Source of the DNA: Comamonadaceae bacterium
GTDB lineage: Bacteria > Pseudomonadota > Gammaproteobacteria > Burkholderiales > Burkholderiaceae_C
NCBI GenBank assembly: GCA_009996515.1
Contig: JAACZV010000028.1
Location: 1-41,536, forward strand
DNA: 41,536 nucleotides
Direction of reading: 5' to 3'
Both the position numbers and the translations under genes were made by a program. Positions 16,723 through 24,434 of this stretch are shown here, piece by piece. Numbering within the stretch: position 1 is the first letter of the stretch; every line of letters starts with the position of its first letter. Under the pieces are notes generated by a model, which saw only the letters and a list, made by a program, of their open reading frames with translations, did no database searches and was not told where the DNA came from.

Positions 16723-17319
16723 ATGCAAGCCCTGAATCACGCCCTCTTCCTCTGGTTCAACGCCCCCGAACAGCCGCCGAGCTGGGCGGTGGCGCTGGCC
16801 GTGTTGCTGGCCGAACACCTGATCTGGGCGCTGCCGCTGCTGCTCGTCACCGGCTGGCTGCTGGGCCGCGAACACATCCGCCAGGCCATGCTGGCAGCCG
16901 CCCTGGCGGCCGGGCTGGGCCTGCTGCTGAACCAGCCGATCGGCCTGGCCTGGGCGAATCCGCGGCCCTTCGTGATCGGGCTGGGCCACACGCTGATCCC
17001 GCATGCCGCCGACCCCTCGTTTCCCAGCGACCACCTGACCCTGTGGTGGGCCACGGCCTTCGGCCTGCTGCTGCAGCCCGGGCTGCGTGGCTGGGGCGCG
17101 GCACTGGCGCTGCTGGGCCTGCCCATCGCCTGGGCCAGGGTCTACCTGGGCGTGCATTACCCGCTGGACATGGCGGGCGCACTGGCCATGGGCGGGTTCA
17201 GCGCCTGGCTGAGCCGGCGCAGCATGGGCTGGTATATGCAGCCGCTGTACCGCGCCGCCTGCCGGCTGCACCAGGCCTGCTTCGGCGGCCTGATCGCCCG
17301 GGGCTGGCTGCGCGAGTGA
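16723..17319 (+). CDS. PAP2-family phosphatase, BcrC-like undecaprenyl-diphosphatase
   Basis: Integral membrane phosphatase of 198 residues with five to six hydrophobic segments. The catalytic set of the PAP2 family is visible: RPF in WANPRPFVIG (motif 1, the upstream lysine of the general KxxxxxxRP form is not seen, as in BcrC/YbjG proteins), PSFPSDH (motif 2) and ARVYLGVHYPLDM (motif 3, with the catalytic histidine and aspartate). PSDH rather than PSGH and GLGHTLIPH before it are typical of the BcrC group, which recycles undecaprenyl diphosphate to the monophosphate carrier for cell-wall synthesis, with the active site facing the periplasm. It starts six bases after the XRE gene and is probably cotranscribed with it, but no functional link is evident. 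Another lipid phosphate substrate is possible. Confidence 0.85.
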   Translation: MQALNHALFLWFNAPEQPPSWAVALAVLLAEHLIWALPLLLVTGWLLGREHIRQAMLAAALAAGLGLLLNQPIGLAWANPRPFVIGLGHTLIPHAADPSFPSDHLTLWWATAFGLLLQPGLRGWGAALALLGLPIAWARVYLGVHYPLDMAGALAMGGFSAWLSRRSMGWYMQPLYRAACRLHQACFGGLIARGWLRE

Positions 17320-17341
17320 GCGGCCCGGGCCAGGCCCTGCG

Positions 17342-17911
17342 TCAGAAGCCGTCGAGATTCAGCAGCGCCACCACGCCCATGACCGCGAACATCGCCGCGG
17401 CGATGCCGTGCACCAGGCGCATCGGGATCTTCTTCGCGAAGCGGTCGCCGACGAACACGGCCGGCACGTCGGCGATCAGCATGCCCAGCGTGGTGCCCAC
17501 CACCACCAGGACGGGGTCGGGGTAGTGCGCCGCCATCGCGACGGTGGCGATCTGGGTCTTGTCGCCCATCTCGGCCAGGAAGAAGGCGATCAGCGTCGTG
17601 CCGAACACGCCCCAGTGGCCCTTGACCTGCGTGTCCTCCTCGTCGATCTTGTCCGGGATCAGCGTCCAGACGGCCATGCCCAGAAAGCCCAGGCCCACCA
17701 CCCAGCGCAGCACCTCGGGGCGAAGCACCGACGTGATCCAGGCACCCAGCGCGCCGGCCATGCTGTGGTTGACGATGGTCGCGGCCAGGATGCCGAGCAC
17801 GATGGGAAGAGGCCGCTTGAAGCGTGCGGCGAGCACGAAGGCCAGCAGTTGGGTCTTGTCGCCGATCTCGGCCAGGGCCACCACGCCGGTGGACATCAGG
17901 AGTGCTTCCAT
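17342..17911 (-). CDS. UPF0016/GDT1-type manganese exporter
   Basis: Inner-membrane protein of 189 residues with six predicted helices in two homologous halves. Each half carries the family's cation-binding signature: ALAEIGDKTQLLAF near residue 13 and FLAEMGDKTQIAT near residue 112. Members of this family (TMEM165/Gdt1 in eukaryotes, MneA-type proteins in bacteria) move Mn2+ and sometimes Ca2+. The acidic loop between the halves (PDKIDEEDTQ) is usual. The gene is preceded by a yybP-ykoY manganese riboswitch, which strongly supports Mn2+ export. The ribosome-binding site is weak (GAGCGAG about 13 bases before ATG), which fits a controlled leader. The 22-base gap to the convergent PAP2 gene contains the palindrome GGCCCGGGCC. 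Confidence 0.92.
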   Translation of the reverse strand: MEALLMSTGVVALAEIGDKTQLLAFVLAARFKRPLPIVLGILAATIVNHSMAGALGAWITSVLRPEVLRWVVGLGFLGMAVWTLIPDKIDEEDTQVKGHWGVFGTTLIAFFLAEMGDKTQIATVAMAAHYPDPVLVVVGTTLGMLIADVPAVFVGDRFAKKIPMRLVHGIAAAMFAVMGVVALLNLDGF

Positions 17912-17947
17912 GGGGTTTTATTTCTCGCTCGGCCGGTCCAAGAACGA

Positions 17948-17991
17948 TTGACCACGCGCCTCCCCGGCCGAACCGGAGGCTGCGTGGTCAA
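17948..17991 (-). promoter_or_regulatory. Long hairpin between riboswitch and exporter gene (likely expression platform)
   Basis: A 10-base perfect stem (TTGACCACGC at 17948-17957 with GCGTGGTCAA at 17982-17991) encloses a second stem (GCCTCC at 17958-17963 with GGAGGC at 17975-17980). On the - strand it lies just after the riboswitch aptamer and is followed by TCGTTCTT, a poor T-run. It is the probable switching element, either as a terminator whose formation depends on the aptamer or as a spacer structure; which one cannot be decided by eye. Confidence 0.6.
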
Positions 17992-17996
17992 AGGTC

Positions 17997-18108
17997 TTGC
18001 CAAGTCGTGACCGCTGGCGCCATGGCTGGAACAAGAGTCCCAGGCCAAGTGTGTTGACGCAAGCCACCGATATCGCATCGGTGCGGCTACTCCCCAATGA
18101 CGGCGCTC
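17997..18108 (-). promoter_or_regulatory. yybP-ykoY family manganese riboswitch
   Basis: On the - strand the leader carries the two conserved internal-loop strands of this class: GGGGAGTAGCC (18094-18084) and, further on, GCGTCAACACACTTGGCC followed by a helix and CATGGCGCC. Between them is a hairpin with CACCGAT and ATCGGTG arms (the variable P2-type helix). The order, spacing and sequence match the yybP-ykoY consensus, whose ligand is Mn2+, and the downstream gene is a UPF0016 manganese exporter, a standard target. Metal binding should raise expression of the exporter. The aptamer starts at the stop codon of the upstream yihY-like gene. Confidence 0.92.
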
Positions 18109-19405
18109 ATTCTAGCCGAGCGGCCGGGTCGGTCTGCAGCAAGGCGTCCAGCATCAGGCGCGACCACGCGCCCTGCGCCCAGACATTGGCCAGCAGCCCC
18201 TGGGAATCGGCCAGGAAGGCGCGCAGCAGCGGCCCGGCCGGCGTGCGCTCGGGCGCGCACAGCAGCGTCAGGCGCTGGGCGCCCTCTTCCTCCAGCCGGC
18301 CTATCCAGTCCAGCGCCAGCAAGCGGTCCACCACCGGGCTGAGCTGCAGCGGGTCGACGCGCAGCGCGGCGGCCAGGCCCAGGTCGGACAGGCCGCGCTG
18401 GCCGGCCTCGCGGACCCGCCACAGCTCGCGCAACACCTCCAGTGCCAGCGCCAGCGGCTGGCCCGGCGTGTCGGGGCGCAGATGCAGCCGGCCGGTCAGG
18501 CTGGGCGTGTTGGCGGCCAGGATGGCGCCCAGCAGCACGATGACCCAGCCCAGATAGACCCAGATCAGGAAGACGGGCACGGTGGCGAAGGCGCCGTACA
18601 GCGTCGAATAGGTCGGCACCTGCTTCACATACCAGGCCAGCAGCGACTTGGCCAGCGAGAAGCCGATGGACACGAAGGCCCCGCCCAGCAGCGCATGGCG
18701 CCAGCGCACATGGGTGTTGGGCACGTAGTGGAACAGCCCCGCCATCGCGAGACCCAGCAGCACGATGTCCACGCTGCCCAGGGCCGTGGACAGGCTGGGC
18801 GGCATGGCGGCCAGATAGCCCTGGCCCACGCTGACGGCGTAGCTGGTCAGCGTCAGGCTGCCGCCCAACAGCAGCGGGCCCAGCGTCAGCGCGGCCCAGT
18901 AGACCAGCACGCGCTGGGCCATGGGGCGTGGGCGCTGCACGCGCCAGATGGCGTTGAGCGTGCGGTCTATCGTCAGCATCAGCGCCAGCGCCGTCACGCC
19001 CAGGGCCACCAGGCCCACCGCACCCAGCTTGTTGGCCTTGGCCGCGAACTGCGTCAGCGACGCCAGCACCGGCTTGGCGATGTTGGGCGGGACCAGGCTC
19101 TTCAGGAAATACTGCTCCAGCGCCGACTGGAAGCTGGAGAACATCGGGAAGGCCGTGAAGATGGCCAGCATCACGGTCAGCAGCGGCACCAGCGAGATCA
19201 GCGTCGTGAAGGTCAGGCTGCCGGCCGTCAGGCCCAGCTTCTCCTCGCGGAAGCGCTGGCGGAAGGTGTGCAGCGTCTGCAGCCAGGGCCAGGCCAGCAG
19301 CTCGGCGAAGAAGTCGCTGGCGAAGGCGATGGGGTTGCGGGCCAGCGGCGCGTCGAGGTCATTCGGCTTGGCGGGCGCGGCCGGCGGAAGCGGGGTCGAG
19401 GACAT
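18107..19405 (-). CDS. YihY/UPF0761-family membrane protein with C-terminal cytosolic domain
   Basis: A 432-residue inner-membrane protein. After a soluble N-terminal stretch of about 60 residues come six predicted helices (residues about 65-310), with family landmarks KLGLTAGSLTFTTLISLVPLL, RTLNAIWRVQRPRP and YGAFATVPVFLIWVYLGW. The remaining 115 or so residues form a soluble helical domain resembling a winged helix (LSDLGLAAALRVDPLQLSPV, then DRLLALDWIGRLEEEGAQR). The family was once called ribonuclease BN by mistake; its real function is not established. It starts 21 bases from the divergent DUF2069 gene. Its last codons overlap a -10-like element (TAGAAT at 18109-18114) that probably drives the downstream riboswitch transcript. 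Confidence 0.88.
   Translation of the reverse strand: MSSTPLPPAAPAKPNDLDAPLARNPIAFASDFFAELLAWPWLQTLHTFRQRFREEKLGLTAGSLTFTTLISLVPLLTVMLAIFTAFPMFSSFQSALEQYFLKSLVPPNIAKPVLASLTQFAAKANKLGAVGLVALGVTALALMLTIDRTLNAIWRVQRPRPMAQRVLVYWAALTLGPLLLGGSLTLTSYAVSVGQGYLAAMPPSLSTALGSVDIVLLGLAMAGLFHYVPNTHVRWRHALLGGAFVSIGFSLAKSLLAWYVKQVPTYSTLYGAFATVPVFLIWVYLGWVIVLLGAILAANTPSLTGRLHLRPDTPGQPLALALEVLRELWRVREAGQRGLSDLGLAAALRVDPLQLSPVVDRLLALDWIGRLEEEGAQRLTLLCAPERTPAGPLLRAFLADSQGLLANVWAQGAWSRLMLDALLQTDPAARLE
18109..18114 (-). promoter_or_regulatory. Candidate -10 element for the riboswitch transcript
   Basis: TAGAAT on the - strand (5 of 6 match) covers the last codon and first stop base of the yihY-like gene and would start transcription about seven bases later, at the 5' edge of the aptamer. 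No convincing -35 hexamer is seen at 16-18 bases, so this is a tentative call. Confidence 0.4.
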
Positions 19406-19426
19406 GGCTTCTATGATGCCGCAGCT

Positions 19427-19810
19427 ATGCCCACCGCCCTCGAAAGAACCCAGCCGCGCGCCAACGAGCGCCTGTCGCGCAACCTCGCACTGACCGGTGT
19501 CGTCGCGCTCATCCTGCTGTGCCTGGCCTGGGAGCTGTGGCTGGCACCCACGGGCCGCGGCACGCTGGCGCTGAAGGTGCTGCCGCTGCTGCCGGCGCCC
19601 GTCGGCCTGTGGCGCTATCGCATGTACACCTACCGCTGGGTGGCCCTGGTCATCTGGCTCTATGTGCTGGAAGGCCTGGTACGCGCCACCAGCGAGGGCG
19701 GGCCGGGGCAGTGGCTGGCGGCGGCCGAGGTGCTGCTGGGCGTCGTCGTCTTCACGGCCTGCACGGCACAGATCCGCCAGCGGCTGGCGGCGGCGAAGGC
19801 GGCGGCATGA
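19427..19810 (+). CDS. DUF2069-type small membrane protein
   Basis: A 127-residue protein with about four hydrophobic segments: residues about 20-40, 48-62, 70-88 and 95-113, separated by short loops. The pattern LLPAPVGLWRYRMYTYRWVA followed by LYVLEGLVRATSE, and the overall length, match the DUF2069 family of unknown function. Basic residues at both ends suggest cytosolic termini. The ATG at 19427 is the only sensible start; upstream frame is antisense to the yihY-like gene, whose start is only 21 bases away. The stop overlaps the start of the FAD dehydrogenase (ATGA), so the two are coupled. Confidence 0.78.
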   Translation: MPTALERTQPRANERLSRNLALTGVVALILLCLAWELWLAPTGRGTLALKVLPLLPAPVGLWRYRMYTYRWVALVIWLYVLEGLVRATSEGGPGQWLAAAEVLLGVVVFTACTAQIRQRLAAAKAAA

Positions 19811-21207
19811 GTATTCTGGATGCGCTGCGCGAGCGGCTCGGCGACGCCGGGCTGCTGGTGGGCGGCGATCTGGCGGCCTACGAGAACGACTGGCGCAAGC
19901 GCTACAAGGGCCGTGCGCTGGCGGTGGCGCGGCCGGCGTCGACCGACGAGGTCGCGGCCGTGATGCGGCTGTGTCATCAGCATCGCGTGGCCGTCGTGCC
20001 CCAGGGCGGCAACACCGGCCTGGTGGGCGGCTCCACGCCCGACGACAGCGGCCGCCAGCTGGTGCTGAGCCTCACGCGCATGAAGCGCGTGCGCGAGCTC
20101 GACGTCGCCAATGCAAGCCTGACGGCCGAGGCCGGCTGCGTGCTGGCGGAGGTGCAGGCCGCCGCAAGCGCCGCCGGCCTGCTGTTCCCGCTCAGCCTGG
20201 CGGCCGAGGGCTCGTGCACGCTGGGCGGCAACCTGGCGACCAATGCCGGCGGCACACAGGTGCTGCGCTACGGCAATGCGCGCGAGCTGTGCCTGGGGCT
20301 GGAGGTCGTGACGGCGGCGGGCGAGGTCTGGCACGGCCTGTCGGGCCTGCGCAAGGACAACACCGGCTACGACCTGCGCGACCTCTTCATCGGCAGCGAG
20401 GGCACGCTGGGCGTCATCACGGCGGCGACGATGAAGCTCTATCCACAGCCCAGGGAGCGGCTGACGGCGCTGGCCGGCTGCGCGTCGCTGGACGATGCGG
20501 TCGCGCTGCTGGGCCTGGCGCGCGAACGCGCGGGCGATGCGCTGACCGGCTTCGAGGTCATGAACCACGCCGCGCTGGCGCTGGTGGCGCGCGAGCTGCC
20601 GCAACTGACGCAGCCGCTGGGCGCCGCCGCCTGGACCGTGCTGCTGGAGCTGTCGGACGCCGAAAGCGCCCAGCATGCGCGCGGCGTCTTCGAAGGCCTG
20701 CTGGAGTCGGCCGTCGAGCGCGGCTGCGTGCAGGACGCGGCCATCGCGCAGAACCTGCAGCAGGCCCAGGCCTTCTGGCAGCTGCGCGAAGCCATTCCGC
20801 TGGCCCAGGCACAAGCCGGGTTGAACATCAAGCACGACATCTCGCTGCCGGTGTCGGCCATGTCCGCCTTCGTGGCGGAGATGGACGCGGCGCTGGCCGC
20901 TTACCTGCCCGGCATCGAGGTGATCAATTTCGGCCACCTGGGCGACGGCAACCTGCACTACAACGTGCAGGCGCCTGCCGGCATGGCGCCGGCGGCCTTC
21001 CTGGCCACGCACGAGCCGGCGATCAACGCGCTGGTGTACGACGCCGTGCAGCGGCGCGGTGGCTCGATCTCGGCCGAGCACGGCATAGGCCGGCTCAGGC
21101 GCGAGGAGCTGAGCCGCCGCAAGGACGCGACGGCGCTGGCACTGATGCGAGCCATCAAGCGGGCGCTGGACCCGCTCGACCTGCTCAACCCTGGGCGGGT
21201 GCTTTGA
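19807..21207 (+). CDS. FAD-linked D-2-hydroxyacid dehydrogenase (D-2-hydroxyglutarate/GlcD type)
   Basis: A 466-residue flavoprotein of the vanillyl-alcohol-oxidase superfamily. Residues about 38-215 form the FAD-binding PCMH domain (ARPASTDEVAAVMRLC, VVPQGGNTGLVGGSTP, LGGNLATNAGGTQVLRYG, DLFIGSEGTLGVIT). The C-terminal half holds the metal-binding histidines of the D-2-hydroxyglutarate/D-lactate group in FGHLGDGNLHYNV and the closing SAEHGIGRLRREEL. Predicted to oxidise a D-2-hydroxyacid and pass electrons to a carrier such as electron-transfer flavoprotein or quinone. D-2-hydroxyglutarate, D-lactate or glycolate are candidate substrates; no glcE/glcF partners are nearby, which favours the single-subunit D-2-hydroxyglutarate type. 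Its 3' end overlaps the convergent RND gene by 23 bases. Confidence 0.88.
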   Translation: MSILDALRERLGDAGLLVGGDLAAYENDWRKRYKGRALAVARPASTDEVAAVMRLCHQHRVAVVPQGGNTGLVGGSTPDDSGRQLVLSLTRMKRVRELDVANASLTAEAGCVLAEVQAAASAAGLLFPLSLAAEGSCTLGGNLATNAGGTQVLRYGNARELCLGLEVVTAAGEVWHGLSGLRKDNTGYDLRDLFIGSEGTLGVITAATMKLYPQPRERLTALAGCASLDDAVALLGLARERAGDALTGFEVMNHAALALVARELPQLTQPLGAAAWTVLLELSDAESAQHARGVFEGLLESAVERGCVQDAAIAQNLQQAQAFWQLREAIPLAQAQAGLNIKHDISLPVSAMSAFVAEMDAALAAYLPGIEVINFGHLGDGNLHYNVQAPAGMAPAAFLATHEPAINALVYDAVQRRGGSISAEHGIGRLRREELSRRKDATALALMRAIKRALDPLDLLNPGRVL

Positions 21208-24200
21208 ACGCGAAGCCCAGCGTCAGCCACTGAAGCAGCGTGGCCGGACGGCGCACCACCTGCATCAGCATCCGGAACACGAAGCGCACCAGCAGCAAGG
21301 CCAGCACGGCCTCCACCAGCGTCATGACGAAGGCCCCCAGCACCGTGAAACGCGGCGCGCGGCGCTGGAACTTGGCCAGCGCACGGTCGCGCGCGATCTC
21401 GATGCTGTCGTAGAAGGTCGGCACGATGAGCAGCGTCAGCAGCGTCGACGTGATGGTGCCGCCGATGATGGCCACGGCCATGGGTCGGTAGAACTCGCCG
21501 CCCTCGCCCACGCCGATGGCCACCGGCAACATGCCGGCGATCAGCGCCAGCGTCGTCATCAGGATGGGGCGGAAGCGCTTGCGGCCCGCATGCATCAGCG
21601 CCTCCTCGCGGTCGATGCCGGCCCTCTCCTCCTGGCGCGTCGCGTCCAGCAGCAGGATGGCGTTCTTGGCGACCAGGCCCATCAGCATGATGACGCCGAT
21701 CAGGCTCATCAGGTTCAGCGTGCCGCCCGTCAGGATCAGCGCGACGACGACGCCGATCAGGCTCAGCGGCAGCGACAGCATGACGCCCAGCGGCGCCGTG
21801 AAGCTGTTGAACTGGATGACCAGCACGAAGTACATCAGCGCGATGCCGGACAGCAGCGCTGTGATCATGGCCGTGAACACGACCTGCTGGTCGCGCGCCG
21901 AGCCGGCCAGCTCGATGCCGAAGCCGGGCGGGAAGTCGATCTTCTCGGCCAGCTTCTTGGCTTCGGACGTGATCTCGCCGGGTGAGCGGCCCTGGGCGTT
22001 GGCGCTGACCGTGATGGTGCGCTTGCCGTCGCCGTGCTGGATCTGGCCCGGGCCCTTGCCCATGGTGACGGTGGCGATCTGGTCCAGCGGCACCATGCGG
22101 TTGGTGCCGGAGACGGCGATGGGCAGGCGCTCGATGTTGGCCGCGTCCACACGATCCGCCGGATGCAGGCGGATGGACACGTCACGCGTCTCGCCGGTCG
22201 GGTCGACCCAGTCACCGGCCTCCACGCCGGCGAAGGCCACGCGCAGCGCCTGGGCCGCGTCATTGACCGAGATGCCCATCTGGTTGGCCAGGCCGCGGTC
22301 CAGTTCGATCTGCAGTTCGTTCTGCGGATCCTGCTCGGAGTAGCCGATGTCCACGGCCCCCTTGATGCCGGCCATGGTCTTCTGGAACTCCTGCGTGATC
22401 TCCTGCAGCTTGCGCGAATCGGTGCCGAAGAAACGGATCTGCACCGGCTTCTGCGCGCCGTTGTTGAGGTCGTCCAGCACCACGTACTCGGCACCGACGA
22501 GGCGGCCCACCTTCTCGCGCAGCTCCTTGGCGACCTCGGCGGCCGAGCGCTGGCGCTCGGTGCTCTTGCCGATGTCGATGTAGATGCGGCCGCCGCTGGC
22601 GTTCGGGTAGGCCGTGGTCGCCTTGGTCTCCTTGATGGTCGCAGCCAGCGCCGCGGCGGCGTCGAGCTTGAGCTTGGAGTAGTCCAGGCTGCTGCTGGCC
22701 GGGCTGCGCACGTCGATGGCCAGGAAGCCGGCATCGGCCTGCGGCAGAAAGCTGGAGCCGCCCACCGTGAGCTGCAGCGCGATGGCGCCGACGAAGCTGG
22801 CCACGGCGAACGCGGCCATCCAGCGGCGGTGGTGCAGCGCCCAGGCGATGACGTGGCCGTAGCCGTTGGCGACGCCGTCGAACCAGTGGTTGAAGCGCTC
22901 CAGCAGCCTGCCGAAGCCCTTCTTGGGCTGCTCGTGGTAGCCAGGGGGGTCACCCCAGTAGGCCGACAGCATGGGGTCCAGCGTGAAGCTGATGATCAGC
23001 GACACGACGACCGAGGCGACCACGGTCAGCGCGAAGGGCTTGAACCACTGGCCGGGGCCGTTGCCCATGAAGGCCACCGGCACGAACACCGCGACGATGG
23101 CGAAGGTGGTGGCCGCGACGGCCAGGCCGATCTCGGCCGTGCCCTCGCGAGCCGCGGTCACGCGGTCGCTGCCGCGCTCCATGTGGCGCACGATGTTCTC
23201 GCGCACGACGATGGCATCGTCGATGAGCACGCCGATGGCCAGCGACAGGCCCAGCAGGCTCATGAAGTTCAGCGAGAAGCCCATCAGCCACACCGCGATG
23301 AAAGCGGCGAGCACGGACGTGGGCAGCGACAGCGCGGTGATCAGCGTCGAGCGCCAGCTGTTCAGGAAGGCGTAGACGACGAAGATGGTCAGGCCGGCGC
23401 CGAACACCAGCGCATGGGTCACGTTGTGCAGGCTGTCCTCGGCGTCCTTGCCGCCGTCCTGCGTGATCTCCAGCGTCGTGCCCTTGGGCAGCTCCTCCTT
23501 GATCTCGTCGACCAGCTTGCGCGAGTCGTTGGCGACGCTGACGGTGGAGGCGTCGCGCGAGCGCGTGATGGAGATGCCCACGTTGGGCCGGCCGTTGCGC
23601 AGGCTGTAGCCGGTCATCTCGGCGAAGCCGTCCTTGACCTCGGCCACCTGGCCCAGCCGCACCACCATGCCGGCATTGCGCTTGATGATCATCTGCTCGA
23701 ACTCGGCCGGCGACTCCAGGCGCCCCAGCAGGCGGATGCTCTGGTCTTCCAGCGTGCCGCGCACCTTGCCGACGGGTGCCGTGGTGTTCTGCGCCCGCAC
23801 GGCGTTCAGCACCTCGGTGACGGAGACGCCGAACTCGCGCAGCTTGTCGGCACGCAGCAGGATGGACAGCTCGCGCTTGAGGGCGCCGTTGACGCCCACG
23901 GTGGACACGCCCGCGATGCCGCGGAAGCGCTCGGCGAGCTTGTCCTCGGCGAGGCGGCTGAGCTGGGCATGCGTCAGCGTCGTGCTGGACAGCGACAGCT
24001 GCAGGATGGGCTGGGCGCCGGGATCGGCGCGCGTGATGATGGGCTCGCGGATCTCGGTCGGCAACTTGTAGCGCACCGAGGCGATGGCGTTGCGCACCTC
24101 GTCGGCGGCCTCGATCATGTTCTTCGAGAAGTCGAAGACCAGCACGATGGTGGCGCTGCCCTCGCGCGACGTGGAGTTGGAGCGGTCCACGCCGGAGATG

Positions 24201-24418
24201 CTCTGCAGCGCCTTCTCGATGCGGTTGACGACCTCGCGCTCCACCGTCTCGGGCGAGGCGCCCGGGTACGGGATGTTGATGACGAGCACCGGCGGCTCGA
24301 CCTCGGGGAACTGGTTGACCTTGAGCTTGGACAGCGCCAGCAGGCCCACCAGCATCAGCCCGATGACCATGACGACGGTCGCGACGGGCCTGCTGATGCT
24401 GAAGTTGGAGAGGAACAT
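21185..24418 (-). CDS. RND efflux pump, inner-membrane transporter (operon 2)
   Basis: Proton-driven efflux pump subunit of 1077 residues. It begins MFLSNFSISRPVATVVMV, the usual first helix, with YPGASPETVEREVVNRIEKA in the first periplasmic loop. Segment 4 has GVLIDDAIVVREN (Asp400-Asp401) and segment 10 has LVAKNAILLLDATRQ with the relay lysine. After the normal twelfth helix there is a basic linker (ARDRALAKFQRRAPRF) and one more strongly hydrophobic segment (about 25 residues, TVLGAFVMTLVEAVLALLLV), which looks like a thirteenth membrane helix. The start at 24418 has AGGAGG six bases upstream; the frame is open further to 24595, but that is a shadow of the adaptor gene. It is the second gene of a two-gene operon. 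Substrate unknown. Confidence 0.93.
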   Translation of the reverse strand: MFLSNFSISRPVATVVMVIGLMLVGLLALSKLKVNQFPEVEPPVLVINIPYPGASPETVEREVVNRIEKALQSISGVDRSNSTSREGSATIVLVFDFSKNMIEAADEVRNAIASVRYKLPTEIREPIITRADPGAQPILQLSLSSTTLTHAQLSRLAEDKLAERFRGIAGVSTVGVNGALKRELSILLRADKLREFGVSVTEVLNAVRAQNTTAPVGKVRGTLEDQSIRLLGRLESPAEFEQMIIKRNAGMVVRLGQVAEVKDGFAEMTGYSLRNGRPNVGISITRSRDASTVSVANDSRKLVDEIKEELPKGTTLEITQDGGKDAEDSLHNVTHALVFGAGLTIFVVYAFLNSWRSTLITALSLPTSVLAAFIAVWLMGFSLNFMSLLGLSLAIGVLIDDAIVVRENIVRHMERGSDRVTAAREGTAEIGLAVAATTFAIVAVFVPVAFMGNGPGQWFKPFALTVVASVVVSLIISFTLDPMLSAYWGDPPGYHEQPKKGFGRLLERFNHWFDGVANGYGHVIAWALHHRRWMAAFAVASFVGAIALQLTVGGSSFLPQADAGFLAIDVRSPASSSLDYSKLKLDAAAALAATIKETKATTAYPNASGGRIYIDIGKSTERQRSAAEVAKELREKVGRLVGAEYVVLDDLNNGAQKPVQIRFFGTDSRKLQEITQEFQKTMAGIKGAVDIGYSEQDPQNELQIELDRGLANQMGISVNDAAQALRVAFAGVEAGDWVDPTGETRDVSIRLHPADRVDAANIERLPIAVSGTNRMVPLDQIATVTMGKGPGQIQHGDGKRTITVSANAQGRSPGEITSEAKKLAEKIDFPPGFGIELAGSARDQQVVFTAMITALLSGIALMYFVLVIQFNSFTAPLGVMLSLPLSLIGVVVALILTGGTLNLMSLIGVIMLMGLVAKNAILLLDATRQEERAGIDREEALMHAGRKRFRPILMTTLALIAGMLPVAIGVGEGGEFYRPMAVAIIGGTITSTLLTLLIVPTFYDSIEIARDRALAKFQRRAPRFTVLGAFVMTLVEAVLALLLVRFVFRMLMQVVRRPATLLQWLTLGFAFKAPAQG

Positions 24419-24434
24419 GGAGGACCTCCTGGGC

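Noticed and set aside
17320-17341. GGCCCGGGCC palindrome between the PAP2 and UPF0016 genes as a terminator
   Set aside because: No loop-forming stem of useful length and no T-run in either direction.
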